From: Mugil cephalus
Taxonomy: Eukaryota > Chordata > Actinopteri > Mugiliformes > Mugilidae
Assembly: GCF_022458985.1 (NCBI RefSeq)
Contig: NC_061774.1
Location: 13,072,616-13,136,615 of the forward strand
Length of the DNA stretch: 64,000 nt
Direction of reading: 5' to 3'
Below the pieces are notes generated by a model. The model saw nothing but the letters and a program-made list of their open reading frames with translations, had not been told where the DNA came from and searched no databases. Shown here in pieces: positions 13,223 through 25,357 of the stretch. Both the position numbers and the translations under genes were made by a program. Position 1 is the stretch's first letter, and every line of letters begins with the position of its first letter.

Positions 13223-15077
13223 GGCAGATTGACGCGATCGGAGAAGGCCGGGGGAGACGAGGTGTCTCTGACAGCTGCACACAAGGAACCGAGCGAGATT
13301 ATTGACACGTTCGGCTCAGTCAAACGCCAGTCTGCACCGTATGTGGATCACGACGCACGACAAGGATCCTCGCATTATCCTCGTGCGGCGCGTGCGGATG
13401 CGCGCTGTTGTGTTGTTGCTCAAGTGCAGTGATCAGCGCTGAGTCAGACGAGGGTTTTTGCTGTCCCTCTTCCTCTCGTCTGTCTTTCATTTTCTCTCTC
13501 TATCCGTCCATCCCTCTCTATCTCACCTTCACCGCCCTTGCAGAGTCAGGTAGGCATCTCCAGTGACAGTCCCTGTGGGCGGCAGCAGCCTTTTCCTTTT
13601 CATATGCATGCACGCCCAAAGCTCCTGAGCAAAGGGGTTCGCTGTTTTTACTCTGAGCAGCACACGTTTTCACCTCAACAAAGCAGCAGGCCACACAGGT
13701 GCAAACGCAGTGTGTGCTTGCGTAATAGGCCCCCGAAAATCTCTAACAACCGAATATTCTAGCAAATGTTGCAAAAGAGAGATTCACTCCTGCAAAAAGG
13801 CAGAAAAAAAAATGTTTGGCATGTATTCTGTCCACAGGAAATCAAACCCACACGCTCATGGGCTCAAATGTCGCTCAGATATTTTGAGCGAGCAGCACAA
13901 TGCTCCACGTTCTAATCAGAGACTGAGAGAGCGTGACTCACCGTGATGTAGCTTGCCTCTTCAGGACTCCAGAACACGCACACCCCCTCGTCCTCTGAGA
14001 CATCAGCTCCGTAACCCCTCCAGGACCGGCGGAAAAGAGGCGGACAGCGGTCCGTGTGACCATCGGGGCCGATCCCAGTCCGATCCGGTGCGGCCACCTG
14101 TGCGGGGCAGAGCAACGCTATCTGTGAAACCTGTCAAAGCCTATAAACGGGGTGAATATCCGCGTGACAAGTTTATAATTGGAGTGGAGAATGAAGCAGG
14201 CCGGTTCGACTGAGCCGCGTGAGCCGCATCTGCTGTGAATTCTTAACCTATTTATTGAAAGAAAGGCAACTGCACTGCCACTGCCGATATTTTCAGTGTG
14301 ATCACGCAAGTATGTCAAGCGAAGCAGATGTGAGACTAAACCAGCTATGTGGTTGTGGTTTTCCAAGAGGCCCCTCCTCTGGTCCCAAAGGCTCTCTCTC
14401 TCTTTCTTTCTTTTTTTTTTCTTTCCCTCTCTCACCCGCCGTCTTTCTCTAGCACATGGCGATGTGGAGACGAGGCATTCCATCTCCGTCTGGTTGTCTA
14501 AATTAAAATTTCATACAGCCCAGTTCAGTTAACGGCTCTTACTGGGCGCACTCTAAAAGCAAAGAGGGCGGCCCTGTGAATCCCGGTGAAACGCTGCCAG
14601 GCAAACGGAGATCTTGGCCACTGGTTAAAGAGGACAAGGCTTTCATGTGAACATCAGGCCTTCAGATATAGCTGAAACCTTAGCCAGCGTCTGGTTTTGA
14701 GGGGAAAAAAAAAAAAAAAAAACATACTTGGGGAATGCTTTGTTGTGAAAGAGCCCGGCATTGTGGACCTTCGTCTAAGGAAACCACCTCATTTTGCATT
14801 TTTGAATGTTGATCTGTGAAGCAAAGCCTCGCTCCTTTGGGTCTCTCGTGCTCAAAGGGGAGCAGAAATCAAAGACCCGATAGTCCCGGCGGTGTAGCTC
14901 GTCCATCAGGCCCTGTGTCCCTCACATAGAGCTCTTTCACGAGGCCCATGTGTCCCACTGAAAAAGCCAGCGTAGGACCCAGACCCACACAGACTGCGGG
15001 GCACATGAATAATGCATGGGGCTAATGCAGCTAGCTCAGCCTCCAACCGCCTACTTCTGCCACTTTGCCAACACCGA

Positions 15078-15370
15078 CAAGCAGAAGAAGAAGAAGAAAG
15101 AAGAAGAGGAGGGAGAGGGAGAGACACACAGGAAAGACGTATGGGGGTTGCAAGGGGTGAGAAAAGGGGGAGAGGGGAGGGGACTCCAGAGGGGCTGAGA
15201 AAAGGGGAAGGAGCGCAGAAAAGAAGAGAATTGGTCAAGGCAAAGAAAGGAGAGAAAGGACAGGATATTGAAGGGGGGAAGAAAGGGGGAGAATTTTAAA
15301 GAGGGTGAAGAGGGCAGAGGCAAAGAAAAGGAAAGAAAAGAAGGCTGCAAGGGAAGAAAGCACAAAAGTA
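15078..15370 (+). repeat. Purine-rich (GA/GGA) tract
   Basis: About 290 bases that are overwhelmingly A and G on the plus strand, beginning with GAA repeats and passing into GGGGAGA-type blocks, inside the first FRMPD1 intron. Long open frames read across it are composition artefacts (Glu/Lys/Gly-rich on plus, Ser/Pro/Phe-rich on minus). Confidence 0.85.
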
Positions 15371-16867
15371 TCTACAGTGAGAGGTACGCTCACAGGGAGG
15401 AGAGGGAAGCCAGGCCCCAGATATATGGCGATTTGTTAAATAACTGAATAATAAATAATCAGACCTGTAGCATCGTCACCATTCTCCTCATGATGTGATG
15501 GCATCTTGGCTTGATTACAGATAGAAACCAGACAGCAACAGTGGTGAGTCTGCTCCTAATCTGGTTCTGGATCAATAGTGAGTCACAAATGCCGTCCTCT
15601 GCTGTCAGGCCTTTGATCGAGCCTCGTCATTCCCCCCTTCGCTTTACGCGGAGAATACAGGACGTATATATCTCGTTAGGATATGAAGTCTGTCTGCGTC
15701 TCATTTCCCTGAGACAATCCCCACCTCCTCCCCCCCACCACCGGTCTGCTCATTTACCCACACAATGCCTCTCTGTCTCCGACAAAACAGTCAGTTATTC
15801 AATCCCGTTACGAGCACACATGCAGTTCATAGAGGTGCTCCTCGGGAGGTTGAGATGTGGCACAGAGCGGGCAGTTCCTGTGCAGCCGGCTGAATACAAA
15901 ACAATTTTAAGCCCAATTACCAGTGCAGGGCCACGGCAGGTCAGATCAACCTGGACGGGGCCGAGAGAAGCTGCATTAGAGCATGAAGTGGGAGGAAGAG
16001 TCCTCAGCTACAGCTGTCTTCACATTAAACGACATTACCCGTGCGGCCGATCTGATAATCTGACTGAATTGGTCTGTAATAAACCCACGTTGTAAACACA
16101 ATTACACGTAAGCACGATTTACAGGCATTAATATGATAAGCAAGCAGAGAATTACACAGGACCAGTTGGCCATTATTGACATCTTGTGATCCACCCACTG
16201 CCCGCCCACCCACCCAATCTGAATGCGACACGCCAGACACAGCTACGCCACATGAGGCGCAGGGCAGCAGCAGCAGCAGCAGCAGCAGGCTCAACATTTC
16301 ATTTCGTCTCACAGTCGCTGCCAATAAAGTTGGACACGGGCCTCAGAGAGCGTTCGGCCCGGCAGCAGCACAGTTGGCAGAAAATCCCGTGTTTGCGAAA
16401 AAATCTGGATGACTTGAGGTGAGGGTGATTTAAGTTTATGAGACGCAGCTGTACGGCCTCAGATTTCATAAACGCAAAGTTGTAAATGTTCGGAACAACA
16501 AGTAGAGCGGACAATAAATACCACAGAGTGAGTCAGTGCAGATGACTTGAGATCTCTGCTTTTAATTCGCAGTTGGGTAAGTGACATTTAAATAATTAAA
16601 CCTGGATTTATTTAGTTTTACTATAAATAGGAGTAATGAATCTCGGGTTTATGATCAACACGTCTAAAATTTGATAAACAAGCAAACAGACTGACAGACC
16701 ATTTGCCATTTGACAAATAATTTAGTGCATACCGTGATCTTATTCAATCTAAGATGTGTGTCCATGCTCACAACAAGCTCTGGCCATAATCAGTCAATCT
16801 CGTTATCATACAGGAAGTCAGATTCTTAAAAAATCAAATATGTTGAGCCTACCTCTATGTCTAAATT

Positions 16868-16915
16868 CCTTATTAAGCTATCCCTTATCCCTTTACTAAA
16901 ATATGTTGGATTCAT
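16868..16915 (+). repeat. Fragment shared with the repeat at 48704-49024
   Basis: The string ttattaagctatcccttatc and the following ctaaaatatgttgga recur almost unchanged near 48826-48870. The fragment here has no recognisable termini. Confidence 0.6.
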
Positions 16916-19881
16916 GCCGTGTGGTTGTCCCACAGTGGTGCACCATCACCATGGGACCCCATGAAAAGAAATGAGAATGGGGGTTGCTGCCTTTAACATA
17001 TTTTCCAATGACAACCCTAAACCCTCTTAAACCTACAGTGCATCAACAATATCCACATCACCCCCTAGGTATCCTATTCTATGACTGCACATAAACAGTA
17101 AAAATACCCACAGTAAGCATCCACCGGCTAAGCTGGTACAAACTTTTGTAGGCTACCGTGTTCTTACAACTTGGCTGATCAACTAAATATGAGATGGACT
17201 GCGATTAAATTTGTACAGACATCATGTCGCACACTCGAGACCCTTTAACATTTCAAAGCACAACCACAGGATCGCAGACTGAAGCTTGCGCAAAACTTTG
17301 GTTGCAAATGTTAGCGTGCTAAAATGCTAACCTGTGATGAAAATGCTAAACCTGACAAATACCAGCGCAATGAGAGAGTGAGAGTGTTTAACTCAAGGCA
17401 GCAGCACTGTGGGATGTCTCGAGCACAGTTAGTTGTCTGTGTTTTTTCTTTTATCCTGTTTGTATATGAATGAGTGGTTTAATAGGCTTTTTATGACGTG
17501 GTATGTTCCACTGCTCCTCGGGAAAAAAAAAAAGAGTGTCGACTTTTGCTTGTTGTGTTTTGCTGGTTATTTCCCAGTCACCTGTCACACACACATAATC
17601 ACATCTCCGTTCAGTCTGTCAGCTCGTCCCATTAGCATTATACGATTACAGAGACAGGGCTCAACATCCGACGCTCATTTCATTTCCCCTTTCATCTGTG
17701 ACCTGGCAAGGCTTGAGTTCCCCTGTGCACTACCAAATAATCTGTCTTTTAATAGTGTGCTGCATTGTGTTAAAGGTCTCTGTCGATGGTTCTGGCGGTT
17801 CCAGCGTTTCTGGCGGTTCCGGGGAATAAAAGACGACGATGTCTGAGGAAAGCCTTCGGTTGTAGGAGGATGATAGATGTTGCAAGTCTGGAAAGTCTGC
17901 TTCACTTTTATCTGTCTCAGCCAATTTCCTTCTTGTCAGTGATCCTTTAAAAAAAAACGCACAATGCAAGTCTTATCTTTAAGTAAAGTAATATCAGGGC
18001 AGTCGAGTTAGTCAAGAGCTACAATTGTCTTCTGGGCTCCAGGATAACACTTACACAGCTACAGCAGGACTTTAATATTTCATATCACACCCAAGAACAG
18101 AAGAGGAGCAATGTGGTTACTGGAAGTTGATGATTTACTTTATGAGGTTTTAAGGGAATACTCTTCATTCTTGTAATGTTTTTGTCATATGCTCATAGAT
18201 GGCCTACATTACGGCACCACTGCCGGTCAATTGTGCCATCACCATGGAGCTGTCACATCAATGAGGTCACGTCTTCCTTTTCCTCTGCAGGAGTAACACT
18301 GGCACAGTTTGGGGGGGGGGGGGGGGATGTGCAACATACTGGCTAACATCCACTAATGCAACCATTAATTAATCTTCATTTCAGTGTAGCCATTAGAATC
18401 ACGCAGCCCCTGACCCATTCATTAACTGAACTGAGTTGATCCATGGTTTAGCAGCGAAACGAATCCAATATCAATTTTTGAACAGGTTCAGTTATCTGCA
18501 GATTTAATGACCTATTGGTCAAGGCTTCATTTGGCTGGAAAGACCAGCCCAGCAACACAGTCTGCCCCCCTGGGGACATGGAGGTGAGGCTAAAGATGAA
18601 GGGAGAGGAAGAGGATGGCTGGCTGGCTGCAGTAAGTGGGACAGAGGAGCAGTCAGCAGAGCAGACCGAGGCTAATACAACCAGGCATCAAGTCTATCCT
18701 GATGTGCAAGTTCTGCCCGTCAGGTTTTTCCTCTGGCAGAGTGACCTCGGAGCAGCAACTCCCATCACATGTTGTAGCATACATCCCTGAGTCACAGCAC
18801 AACGCCCGCAGCGGTGGCAGAGAGCGCAGACAGCGCGCAAACGCACCGAGAGAACACAGGAACGAAAGCAAAACACCGAGCTTTTTCACAGACGCTGCGT
18901 AACACGGCGCCGACATGACACATGGACCAGATGCTGTTACATATTAAAAGAAAAAAGAAAAAAAAGGACTCGGGATGATTAAGTAAAGTGATGTCTTCGT
19001 GCAAACTGAAAGCTGCGGTCGCACATATGTCTGAACCGCAATCATGTCATGCATTAAATTAAGGCCCCAGAATAGCAAAACGCATTGTTCCGGTCTAGTT
19101 ATGTTGTCATGCCTGGCACGGCACAGAAGAGCGCAAGGAAGGGACTTGAGGCTGGCCGGAGGACAATAATACTAAAAGGAGAAAGTGGACCGTCCCGATG
19201 TGGCTGCACATCGCCTACGCCCATTCATAATGTGCGTGTCTTACTACCCTGACTCCTGGCGCGCCCCCCACTCACCCCCCACTCCATCCGTCAGGATTTA
19301 GTCCGTGCTTTTCCAATCTGTAGCCAGTGACGGTGATTTCACTGCGCACACGACAGCGTGGCTCTCCAGTTCCGCCGCTTATAGACATGTGTTTTGCGAA
19401 TACGGTGAATTAAATGTGTTTGAAGAACGGGCAGCGTCTGTATTATGACTGTGTGTGTAGCCTATATATTGCCAACTGAAGGGGGGCTGTGTCTGTGATC
19501 ATAAATGTTTCACAAATATCCCAATAAACCAATAAATCCCATTACACCGACCAAACACTAACTTTGATCAATAGCTTCAGCCATGCCACTGAAACCGTGA
19601 TTCTGAACAAAGAAGAAGAAAAAGGTCAGTCTTTTGTTGTTTCCTTTGTAATCTTAATCGGATTTAAATCTCTCCGCCGCTTCCCTTTAAAACGGGTCCG
19701 GAGTGTAGCCCGAGGGCGATGTTAAAATGACCAAGAGATGGGTTATTTATTTCTCCTGTGTAAGAAATATCAATACTAATGGCAGCAGCGGACGCAAGGT
19801 GTCCGCCGCCGCCTCCTCCGTATCCAGCCGGGCGCTCCTCCATCAGACAATAACACCGGGAAATAACGATAGAAGACTCAC

Positions 19882-20250
19882 CTCGTGGCTGAGGAGGAGA
19901 CAGACGGATCGGGGATGTAGGGGGGTTTATCCCCCGAAAGATCGAGGGTGCAGACGGAGGCTTTGAGGGGTAGACGGTGGATGTGTCTCAGAATATATCA
20001 GCGGCGTCTTCCCGGAGCAGATGATGGTGGTGGTGGTGGTGGTGTGGTGTGCGGGGGGGTTGGCCATACGCTGGATGCTGTCATCGAGCTGGGACTGCTC
20101 TCTCTGCCTAATCCTCGGCCCTGAGCTCAGAAATAACCCACCCCCTCCCTCTGCTCGTCTCTCCCTCCTCCCTGCCTCCCTCCTCCCTGCCTCCATCGCT
20201 GTCTGCTCGGAGGACCCCCGCCCCGCCTCCGCAAGGTCAGGCACAACAAT
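19882..20250 (-). promoter_or_regulatory. frmpd1: Probable non-coding first exon and promoter of FRMPD1
   Basis: Read on the minus strand this GC-rich stretch ends in a consensus donor, CCACGAG then GTGAGTC, at 19882/19881. No usable ATG lies between the GC-rich part and the donor, as expected for an untranslated exon joined to the exon at 11756. It contains a (TGG)n run near 20025-20043. The transcription start is not visible from sequence alone, and the upper boundary is a guess from base composition. Confidence 0.5.
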
Positions 20251-21059
20251 AAGAATGAATTGACTGGGTTATCCAGAAACTGTTCATTAACAATTCATTT
20301 CCTTGTTAGTTTCTGAGTTTAGTGAAAATTTTCTCATTTTTATTAACCATGATGATTGTAACCGAACTCTAACCATCTGTATTTTTTTTTTTAAACAAAA
20401 CTTTGATTTGTTTTAATAAAAACTACTATTCGCGCCTTCCACTATCACTGAATAAATAACCTACGGGGAGAATTAAGAGAAGCAGCCTCATGTTTACTTA
20501 GATTATTATTTGTCGTAATTTGAGCCTAATTGACTGCAAATATTTGTGTTTTTTTAGGCAATGACTACCATCCATTCGCTGCGCCAGCTCACATGAGAAG
20601 GACCTAAAAGCAGGTCCTAGTAATTGCAACCTGTCTCTCTCATAATTGTTGTGGTGCAGGTTTTTAAATGAATTTCTTTTCAATCTGGGTCAACTAGGGT
20701 CAAATTGGTCGTAGTCAAACTATTAATATACATTTATTCTATCAAAAATCTATTTTTCTAATTACATTTCTAATTTCATGTTATCACTTTAGTCTGCCAG
20801 TATCAAATGGTACATAGCGCTAGAAATAGTCTACATATAGATCGTACCCGTAGACAAAAAATAGATACTTAAAATATAATGAATGAATAAAAATATATAT
20901 TTAAAGCAATGTCATTTACGTCAATTTTCACAAAACACACTTAAAAAGACTCGAGTTGTTAATATTTTGATATTAAACTCTTTTGAAATCCATTTAAATG
21001 TTCGCCTTCTCGTACCGTCCCCTTTTTTGTCCCTCCCTGCGCACCGTCTCTTCAGTAAC

Positions 21060-21081
21060 TTACGTCATTACGTATTTCCGG
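21060..21081 (+). promoter_or_regulatory. tomm5: CRE-like and ETS-like sites upstream of TOMM5
   Basis: TTACGTCA (21060-21067) is followed by TTTCCGG (21075-21081), about 90 bp before the TOMM5 ATG and without a TATA box. This arrangement is common at TSS-proximal promoters of nuclear-encoded mitochondrial genes. The head-to-head spacing to the FRMPD1 first exon is about 0.8-0.9 kb, and the interval between holds no gene. Confidence 0.5.
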
Positions 21082-21169
21082 TTTAGCTTCTTCCATCCAC
21101 GCTACTGAGGCACTGGTTTTTCTACAAGACAGGCTGAAGACCAAAACCTGAAATAAAACAACATCTACC

Positions 21170-21905
21170 ATGTTCAAACTGGAAGGACTCGGGCCTAAAA
21201 TGGACCCAGAGGAGATGAAGAAGAAAATGCGTCAAGATGTAATCTCATCTTTACGAAACTTTCTTATTTACGTCGCCCTTCTCAGAGCCAGTGAGTAGAC
21301 AGATGACATTGACGTTAAGCGAAATACTAGAAATTGCAATAATTAAGAGGAAATTATTCGGTCACGTTGTGCATCTAAGAAACTAAAGTAAACTCTTTCA
21401 TTTGTTGGTATTTGATCAGTTGGGCTACATGGAGTGATAAGCCTGAGTAAATTATAGAAAGTTATAAATTGATTTACATAAGAAAACGCCACCACTGAGT
21501 CATGAAAACTGATCAACTATGGTTTAATGGTGGTAAGTAATAAATAAAACAGACAAAGGCTACAGTGATTTAGCCTATCTAATAATAAATGAATAAATCG
21601 AAGTGTGTAGCTATAGCTAATAGACAAATAGTTAACAGTTTTAACTAAAAGTAATACATGGGAATTATGTGGTACTGCAGCTCAGACCTGTGTTGGTACT
21701 TACAACAAAAAAGGGTTTGAAATCTGTAAGCCAACAGCATGTATATGTAATATTACCTTGTTGTATTCAGTCCTGATAATTCTGAAAAACTCTTCATTAT
21801 ACTAAGCTGTGACAAACCATCTCTTTAAGTGATTTCAAACAAACTAATTGTATGTTTTTGGTGTTCACAGCTCCATACGTGTTAAAGAAGCTGGACAGCA
21901 TATGA
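21170..21905 (+). CDS. tomm5: Mitochondrial import receptor subunit TOM5
   Basis: Smallest subunit of the TOM complex in the mitochondrial outer membrane, where it stabilises the translocase. Two exons, 21170-21290 and 21871-21905, joined after the first base of a Thr codon, encode 51 residues, exactly the human length. The sequence starts [20 protein letters not shown], has a single tail-anchor-type hydrophobic stretch at about residues 28-40 (FLIYVALLR), and ends KKLDSI as in human. A canonical AATAAA follows at 22182. The start is the first ATG after the promoter sites and matches the family N-terminus. Confidence 0.97.
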
Positions 21906-22181
21906 GCGGAGCAGCTGGCATCGTCCCCCGTCTATCCACTGAGAGTTCACTGCATCCGAGACAGCACGCATCTCCATATGTGGACAGCTGGGGCCCATTA
22001 CAGCATCACTGTGGAACATGACCTGTGTGTCCATCACTGCACCGGGAGAACCAGCCTATTCTTTGTTTTTTGTTTGTTTCAAGTTGTAAATCTTCAGTTG
22101 TTTTTTTTTTTTTTATTTAACATAATGATCTTTGATGTTGCACAGTTTGCGGTTTGGTAGTGTCTGCCAGCTTTGTCACAT

Positions 22182-22187
22182 AATAAA
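22182..22187 (+). terminator. tomm5: Poly(A) signal of TOMM5
   Basis: AATAAA 277 bases after the TOMM5 stop codon; the first canonical signal downstream. Confidence 0.75.
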
Positions 22188-22593
22188 GAGAGATAATGTT
22201 GATTCTGTTGGTTTATATGTGTTAAGTTTTGCAAGTTTTATACATGTACATGAGACTTGTATAAAATTGTTTATCTGCATCAGCTTAATATTTACAGTGG
22301 TAAAATAGCATACAGTATCTAGTAAAATAAAATCTAAACCTAATTTTAATTATGCACTACTCACATTTATTTTGTGCAATAAATTAAGGGTGTTCACATT
22401 GTCTTTTCAATTAAAATCCAAATTAAATGTACCTTGAACTCTAATGGCACTTACAGTAGCTACAACAAAATAGGCATTTTAAATAATGTTACTACTTAAT
22501 TATGGTAACACACACACACACACATATATGTATATGTATATATATACACATACATATATATACATATATATATATACATATACACATACATAT

Positions 22594-22676
<83 letters not shown>

Positions 22677-22830
22677 CACACATATATACATATATATATA
22701 TATACATATACACACATATATACATATATACACACATATATATATACACACATATATATATATATACATATATATATTATTTTTTAATTGGCATTAACAC
22801 GAAATTTACAGGAGCCACTATCAATGAGGC
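22188..22830. other. TOMM5-ZBTB5 intergenic interval
   Basis: AT-rich, without a gene. Nearly half is the TA/CA microsatellite at 22508-22779. In human the homologous interval contains POLR1E and FBXO10; neither leaves a recognisable trace here. Confidence 0.7.
22508..22779. repeat. Compound (CA)n/(TA)n microsatellite
   Basis: About 270 bases of almost perfect alternating purine-pyrimidine sequence mixing CA and TA units with ATAC breaks. Six-frame reading gives Tyr-Ile-Thr-His polymers in every frame, which are artefacts. Confidence 0.95.
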
Positions 22831-22839
22831 TACACTTCC

Positions 22840-23139
22840 CTAAGATCACCATCTGGGGGCGGTGTTGTTTTAGCGCTTAGGATGATGCGACTGCCGGTGA
22901 TGGAGACGTCTACAATAGATGCTAAACCGCGCGATCGTAGCAAGATATCGCTTGAAATACTTGCGACTCCACAATAACCGCAGGTTTTAGCAAGAGAAAA
23001 GAAGCAGCCTTCAGCTCCTGGAGACAAAGCCCGAGTCTGCTTTGCTCTGATCGCTTTATTGTCGGACCGGGCCCGCCCATAATCCAGAGCATCTCTATGA
23101 AAGCCGGCAGACAATGCACTACTCAACATAAAACTGGAG
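22840..23139 (+). promoter_or_regulatory. zbtb5: Probable promoter and 5' UTR exon of ZBTB5
   Basis: A CpG-richer stretch ends in a donor, AACTGGAG then GTAGGC, at 23139/23140. Possible acceptors precede the coding exon at 23298 and 23308. Exact transcription start unknown. Confidence 0.45.
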
Positions 23140-23323
23140 GTAGGCTGAGATGAAATGTGTCATATCAGTTAACTGGGATCGTTTCGTGCAGATGGGATGA
23201 GGATAACGAGACGCATTTTTCTAGCGCTGTTTCTGAACTGACAGAAACCATTGCGTTATTGTCAGTGGCTCGTGGGATGCTCTAAAACATATCTTCAGTA
23301 TTGAGCAGGTTTCCCCGGCTGAG

Positions 23324-25357
23324 ATGTTTTTCCCAGGTCATTTCCAGCATATTTTCAAACAGCTCAACCACCAGCGGCTCCACGCTCAGATGTGTGACTG
23401 CGTGGTGGTGGTCGGTGGCCAGACCTTCCAGGCTCACCGCTCCATCCTGGCAGCCTGCAGCTCTCACTTCAGGGCTCTCCTCAGCTCCAGTGACGGTGCT
23501 GATGAAGTTGGAGGTCCAGGAGCTGATGGAGGCGGAGACGGGGGCCCCATTGTGATGGAGCTGGACGCGGAGGTGGTGACCCCAGAGGCCTTCTCAACCC
23601 TTCTGGACATGATTTACACCTCCACCCTCTCCATAGGTTCCTCTAATGTCATGGATGTGCTGTTAGCGGCGTCGCATTTGCACCTGAACACGGTGGTCAA
23701 GGCGTGCAAGCTCCACCTGTCCAGGAAAAACTTTCCCGCATCCCCTCCTAAAGGCTGGAGGTCAGTGCAACAGCAGCAGCAAAGTTCGTCTTCACGGGCT
23801 GCAGCCTGCACGCAGCAGCAGGTCACGTCGGCCATGGAGGACGTCCTCGCTGAAGAGGACGTGGGAGAGGAGGTGAGCCAGTCTGGTGGGGAAGAAGACA
23901 GCGTGCTGAGGAGGAGAGTCAGTGGCGAGCAGAGTGTAGAATCATCTTTGGGGCAGAAGAGAAAGTCGCAGGAGGACAGGCTCGGTGGCAGGAAGAGATC
24001 GTGCCGGGTGCCCGGAGAAAACTGTAAGGAGGGTTCGCCCACCGTGACCAGGAGCACTGCGAGTACAGAGGACGGAGCAGATGATCTGTTCTCTCCAGAC
24101 TGCCTGAAGACGACCGACCGACTCTGGGAAAGGCTACTCGACGACTACGAGAAGGAGGAGAAATACGAGGCCGCCAAGGGAGAGTTGGAGGAGCTGCCGA
24201 GCCAGTCGGACAGCGGCACAGGGGGCGTCGGGGTGTGTGAGAAGAGCGAGGACACAGATGGAGACAACGTGGTCAAAGTTAAGGTGGGGGAAGAGGAGGG
24301 AGAGGAGCTTAAGTTGGCTGTGGTTGAGGTTAAAAAAGAAAATCCAAGCTCGTATTCTCCAAATTTAGAAACCCTACAAAATGACTCTCCTCCGTCTCCA
24401 CTGCAAAACTGCGCAGACGATTTGAACGCACAACTAAATGAGGAGAAAACCACCATCATCCCGACAGAGGGTGGTGCCAGCTCTTTACAATCCCATCTGT
24501 GCACAGATCTTCACACGGACGTACACGGGGAGGCTGGAGGTGCGGGCGAGGACTCTGTAGATGGAGAAGGCCTGGACAGCCTGTCAGAGCTTGCCTTTTC
24601 CTGCTTTCTCAATCCCAGTGAAAGCGTTATGGGGGCTTTGGAAGAAGAAGACAGTCTCGCTTGTCTCACAGCTGCCGCTACCGCTGCTGCTGCTGCTGCC
24701 AGTGACGCTCCAACAGCTCCTGCAGGCACAGATGAGCAACAGCCAGAAGAAGCTGCTCCTTCCTCTGATTCGTCATCTTCTCTTGTTTTTCCAGTAGCCT
24801 CAGTCCCCTTGCAGCAGCTCCTCCCGACTCAAAGCCCTAGCTTTAGTGACACAATCATCCTCCAGCCCGCCCAGAGCTCTTTGACGGGGTTCCTGAGCGG
24901 CATCAGACCAGGCCTCAGTTTGGAAGCCTCCCTCGTCCAACCTTCCAGGGCTGGGAAAAGCTCAGGGGCGACGACCTTCCGTCGCATCGCCCCCAAAGTG
25001 CAGCCTGGATCGGAAACCGGCGCAGATCCTTTGTCCGCACCGGCGGGAGAAGCAACCGATCGGCCTCCTCTAACCAGAGCTTCAGAGGATGTTCTGTCCA
25101 AGTGCAAGAAAGCGGCTGCTGAGGACCACGTGCTGTTGGTGGAAGGGGAGAAGAAATACGCCTGCAAAATCTGCTGCAAGACCTTCATGAACCTGACCGA
25201 CTGCAAGAAGCACATCCGTGTCCACACAGGGGAAAAGCCCTATCCCTGTCCAAAATGTGGCAAGCGCTTCAGCCAGTCATCCCATCTGTACAAGCACTCG
25301 AAGAACACCTGCCTCAGCTGGAAAGATGATCAGTCTTTGCCAGAAACTCTGCTCTGA
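23324..25357 (+). CDS. zbtb5: Zinc finger and BTB domain-containing protein 5
   Basis: Nuclear BTB/POZ zinc-finger protein of the transcriptional-repressor class. The whole coding region is one exon, 677 residues, the same length as I recall for human. The BTB domain occupies about residues 20-120 (FPGHFQHIFKQL, AHRSILAACSSHFRALL, NVMDVLLAASHLHLN). A long low-complexity acidic middle follows, then two C-terminal zinc fingers at about 613-635 (CKICCKTF...HIRVH) and 640-663 (CPKCGKRF...KHSKNTC). The second finger ends in Cys rather than His, as in human. A run of Ala codons near residue 450 and Gln codons near residue 150 look slippage-prone. The start matches the human N-terminus (MDFPGHF in human, MFFPGHF here). 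Confidence 0.97.
   Translation: MFFPGHFQHIFKQLNHQRLHAQMCDCVVVVGGQTFQAHRSILAACSSHFRALLSSSDGADEVGGPGADGGGDGGPIVMELDAEVVTPEAFSTLLDMIYTSTLSIGSSNVMDVLLAASHLHLNTVVKACKLHLSRKNFPASPPKGWRSVQQQQQSSSSRAAACTQQQVTSAMEDVLAEEDVGEEVSQSGGEEDSVLRRRVSGEQSVESSLGQKRKSQEDRLGGRKRSCRVPGENCKEGSPTVTRSTASTEDGADDLFSPDCLKTTDRLWERLLDDYEKEEKYEAAKGELEELPSQSDSGTGGVGVCEKSEDTDGDNVVKVKVGEEEGEELKLAVVEVKKENPSSYSPNLETLQNDSPPSPLQNCADDLNAQLNEEKTTIIPTEGGASSLQSHLCTDLHTDVHGEAGGAGEDSVDGEGLDSLSELAFSCFLNPSESVMGALEEEDSLACLTAAATAAAAAASDAPTAPAGTDEQQPEEAAPSSDSSSSLVFPVASVPLQQLLPTQSPSFSDTIILQPAQSSLTGFLSGIRPGLSLEASLVQPSRAGKSSGATTFRRIAPKVQPGSETGADPLSAPAGEATDRPPLTRASEDVLSKCKKAAAEDHVLLVEGEKKYACKICCKTFMNLTDCKKHIRVHTGEKPYPCPKCGKRFSQSSHLYKHSKNTCLSWKDDQSLPETLL

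Larger units (their letters stand above)
11753..19881 (-). other. First intron of FRMPD1, no gene seen
   Basis: The coding start exon has a strong acceptor at 11757-11758 (pyrimidine-rich, TCCCTCCAG), leaving only four untranslated bases before the ATG, so an upstream non-coding exon must exist. The best candidate is the exon ending at 19882. In between I find no convincing coding exon. The stretch holds simple repeats (CAA at 12104-12132, CAG at 16266-16289, 16 G at 18311-18326), a polypurine tract (15078-15370), one half of a diverged duplication (13122-13222) and a small repeat fragment (16868-16915). Confidence 0.6.

Noticed and set aside
13912-14115. Open frame on the minus strand with a consensus donor (GTGAGT) near 13941, a possible first coding exon of FRMPD1
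   Set aside because: The exon at 11752-11646 matches the human FRMPD1 N-terminus and fits the phase of the PDZ exon, so this frame is not needed and has no family similarity.
22486-22843. Five open frames of 85-113 codons made of Tyr, Ile, Thr, His, Cys and Val
   Set aside because: They are translations of the alternating CA/TA microsatellite.
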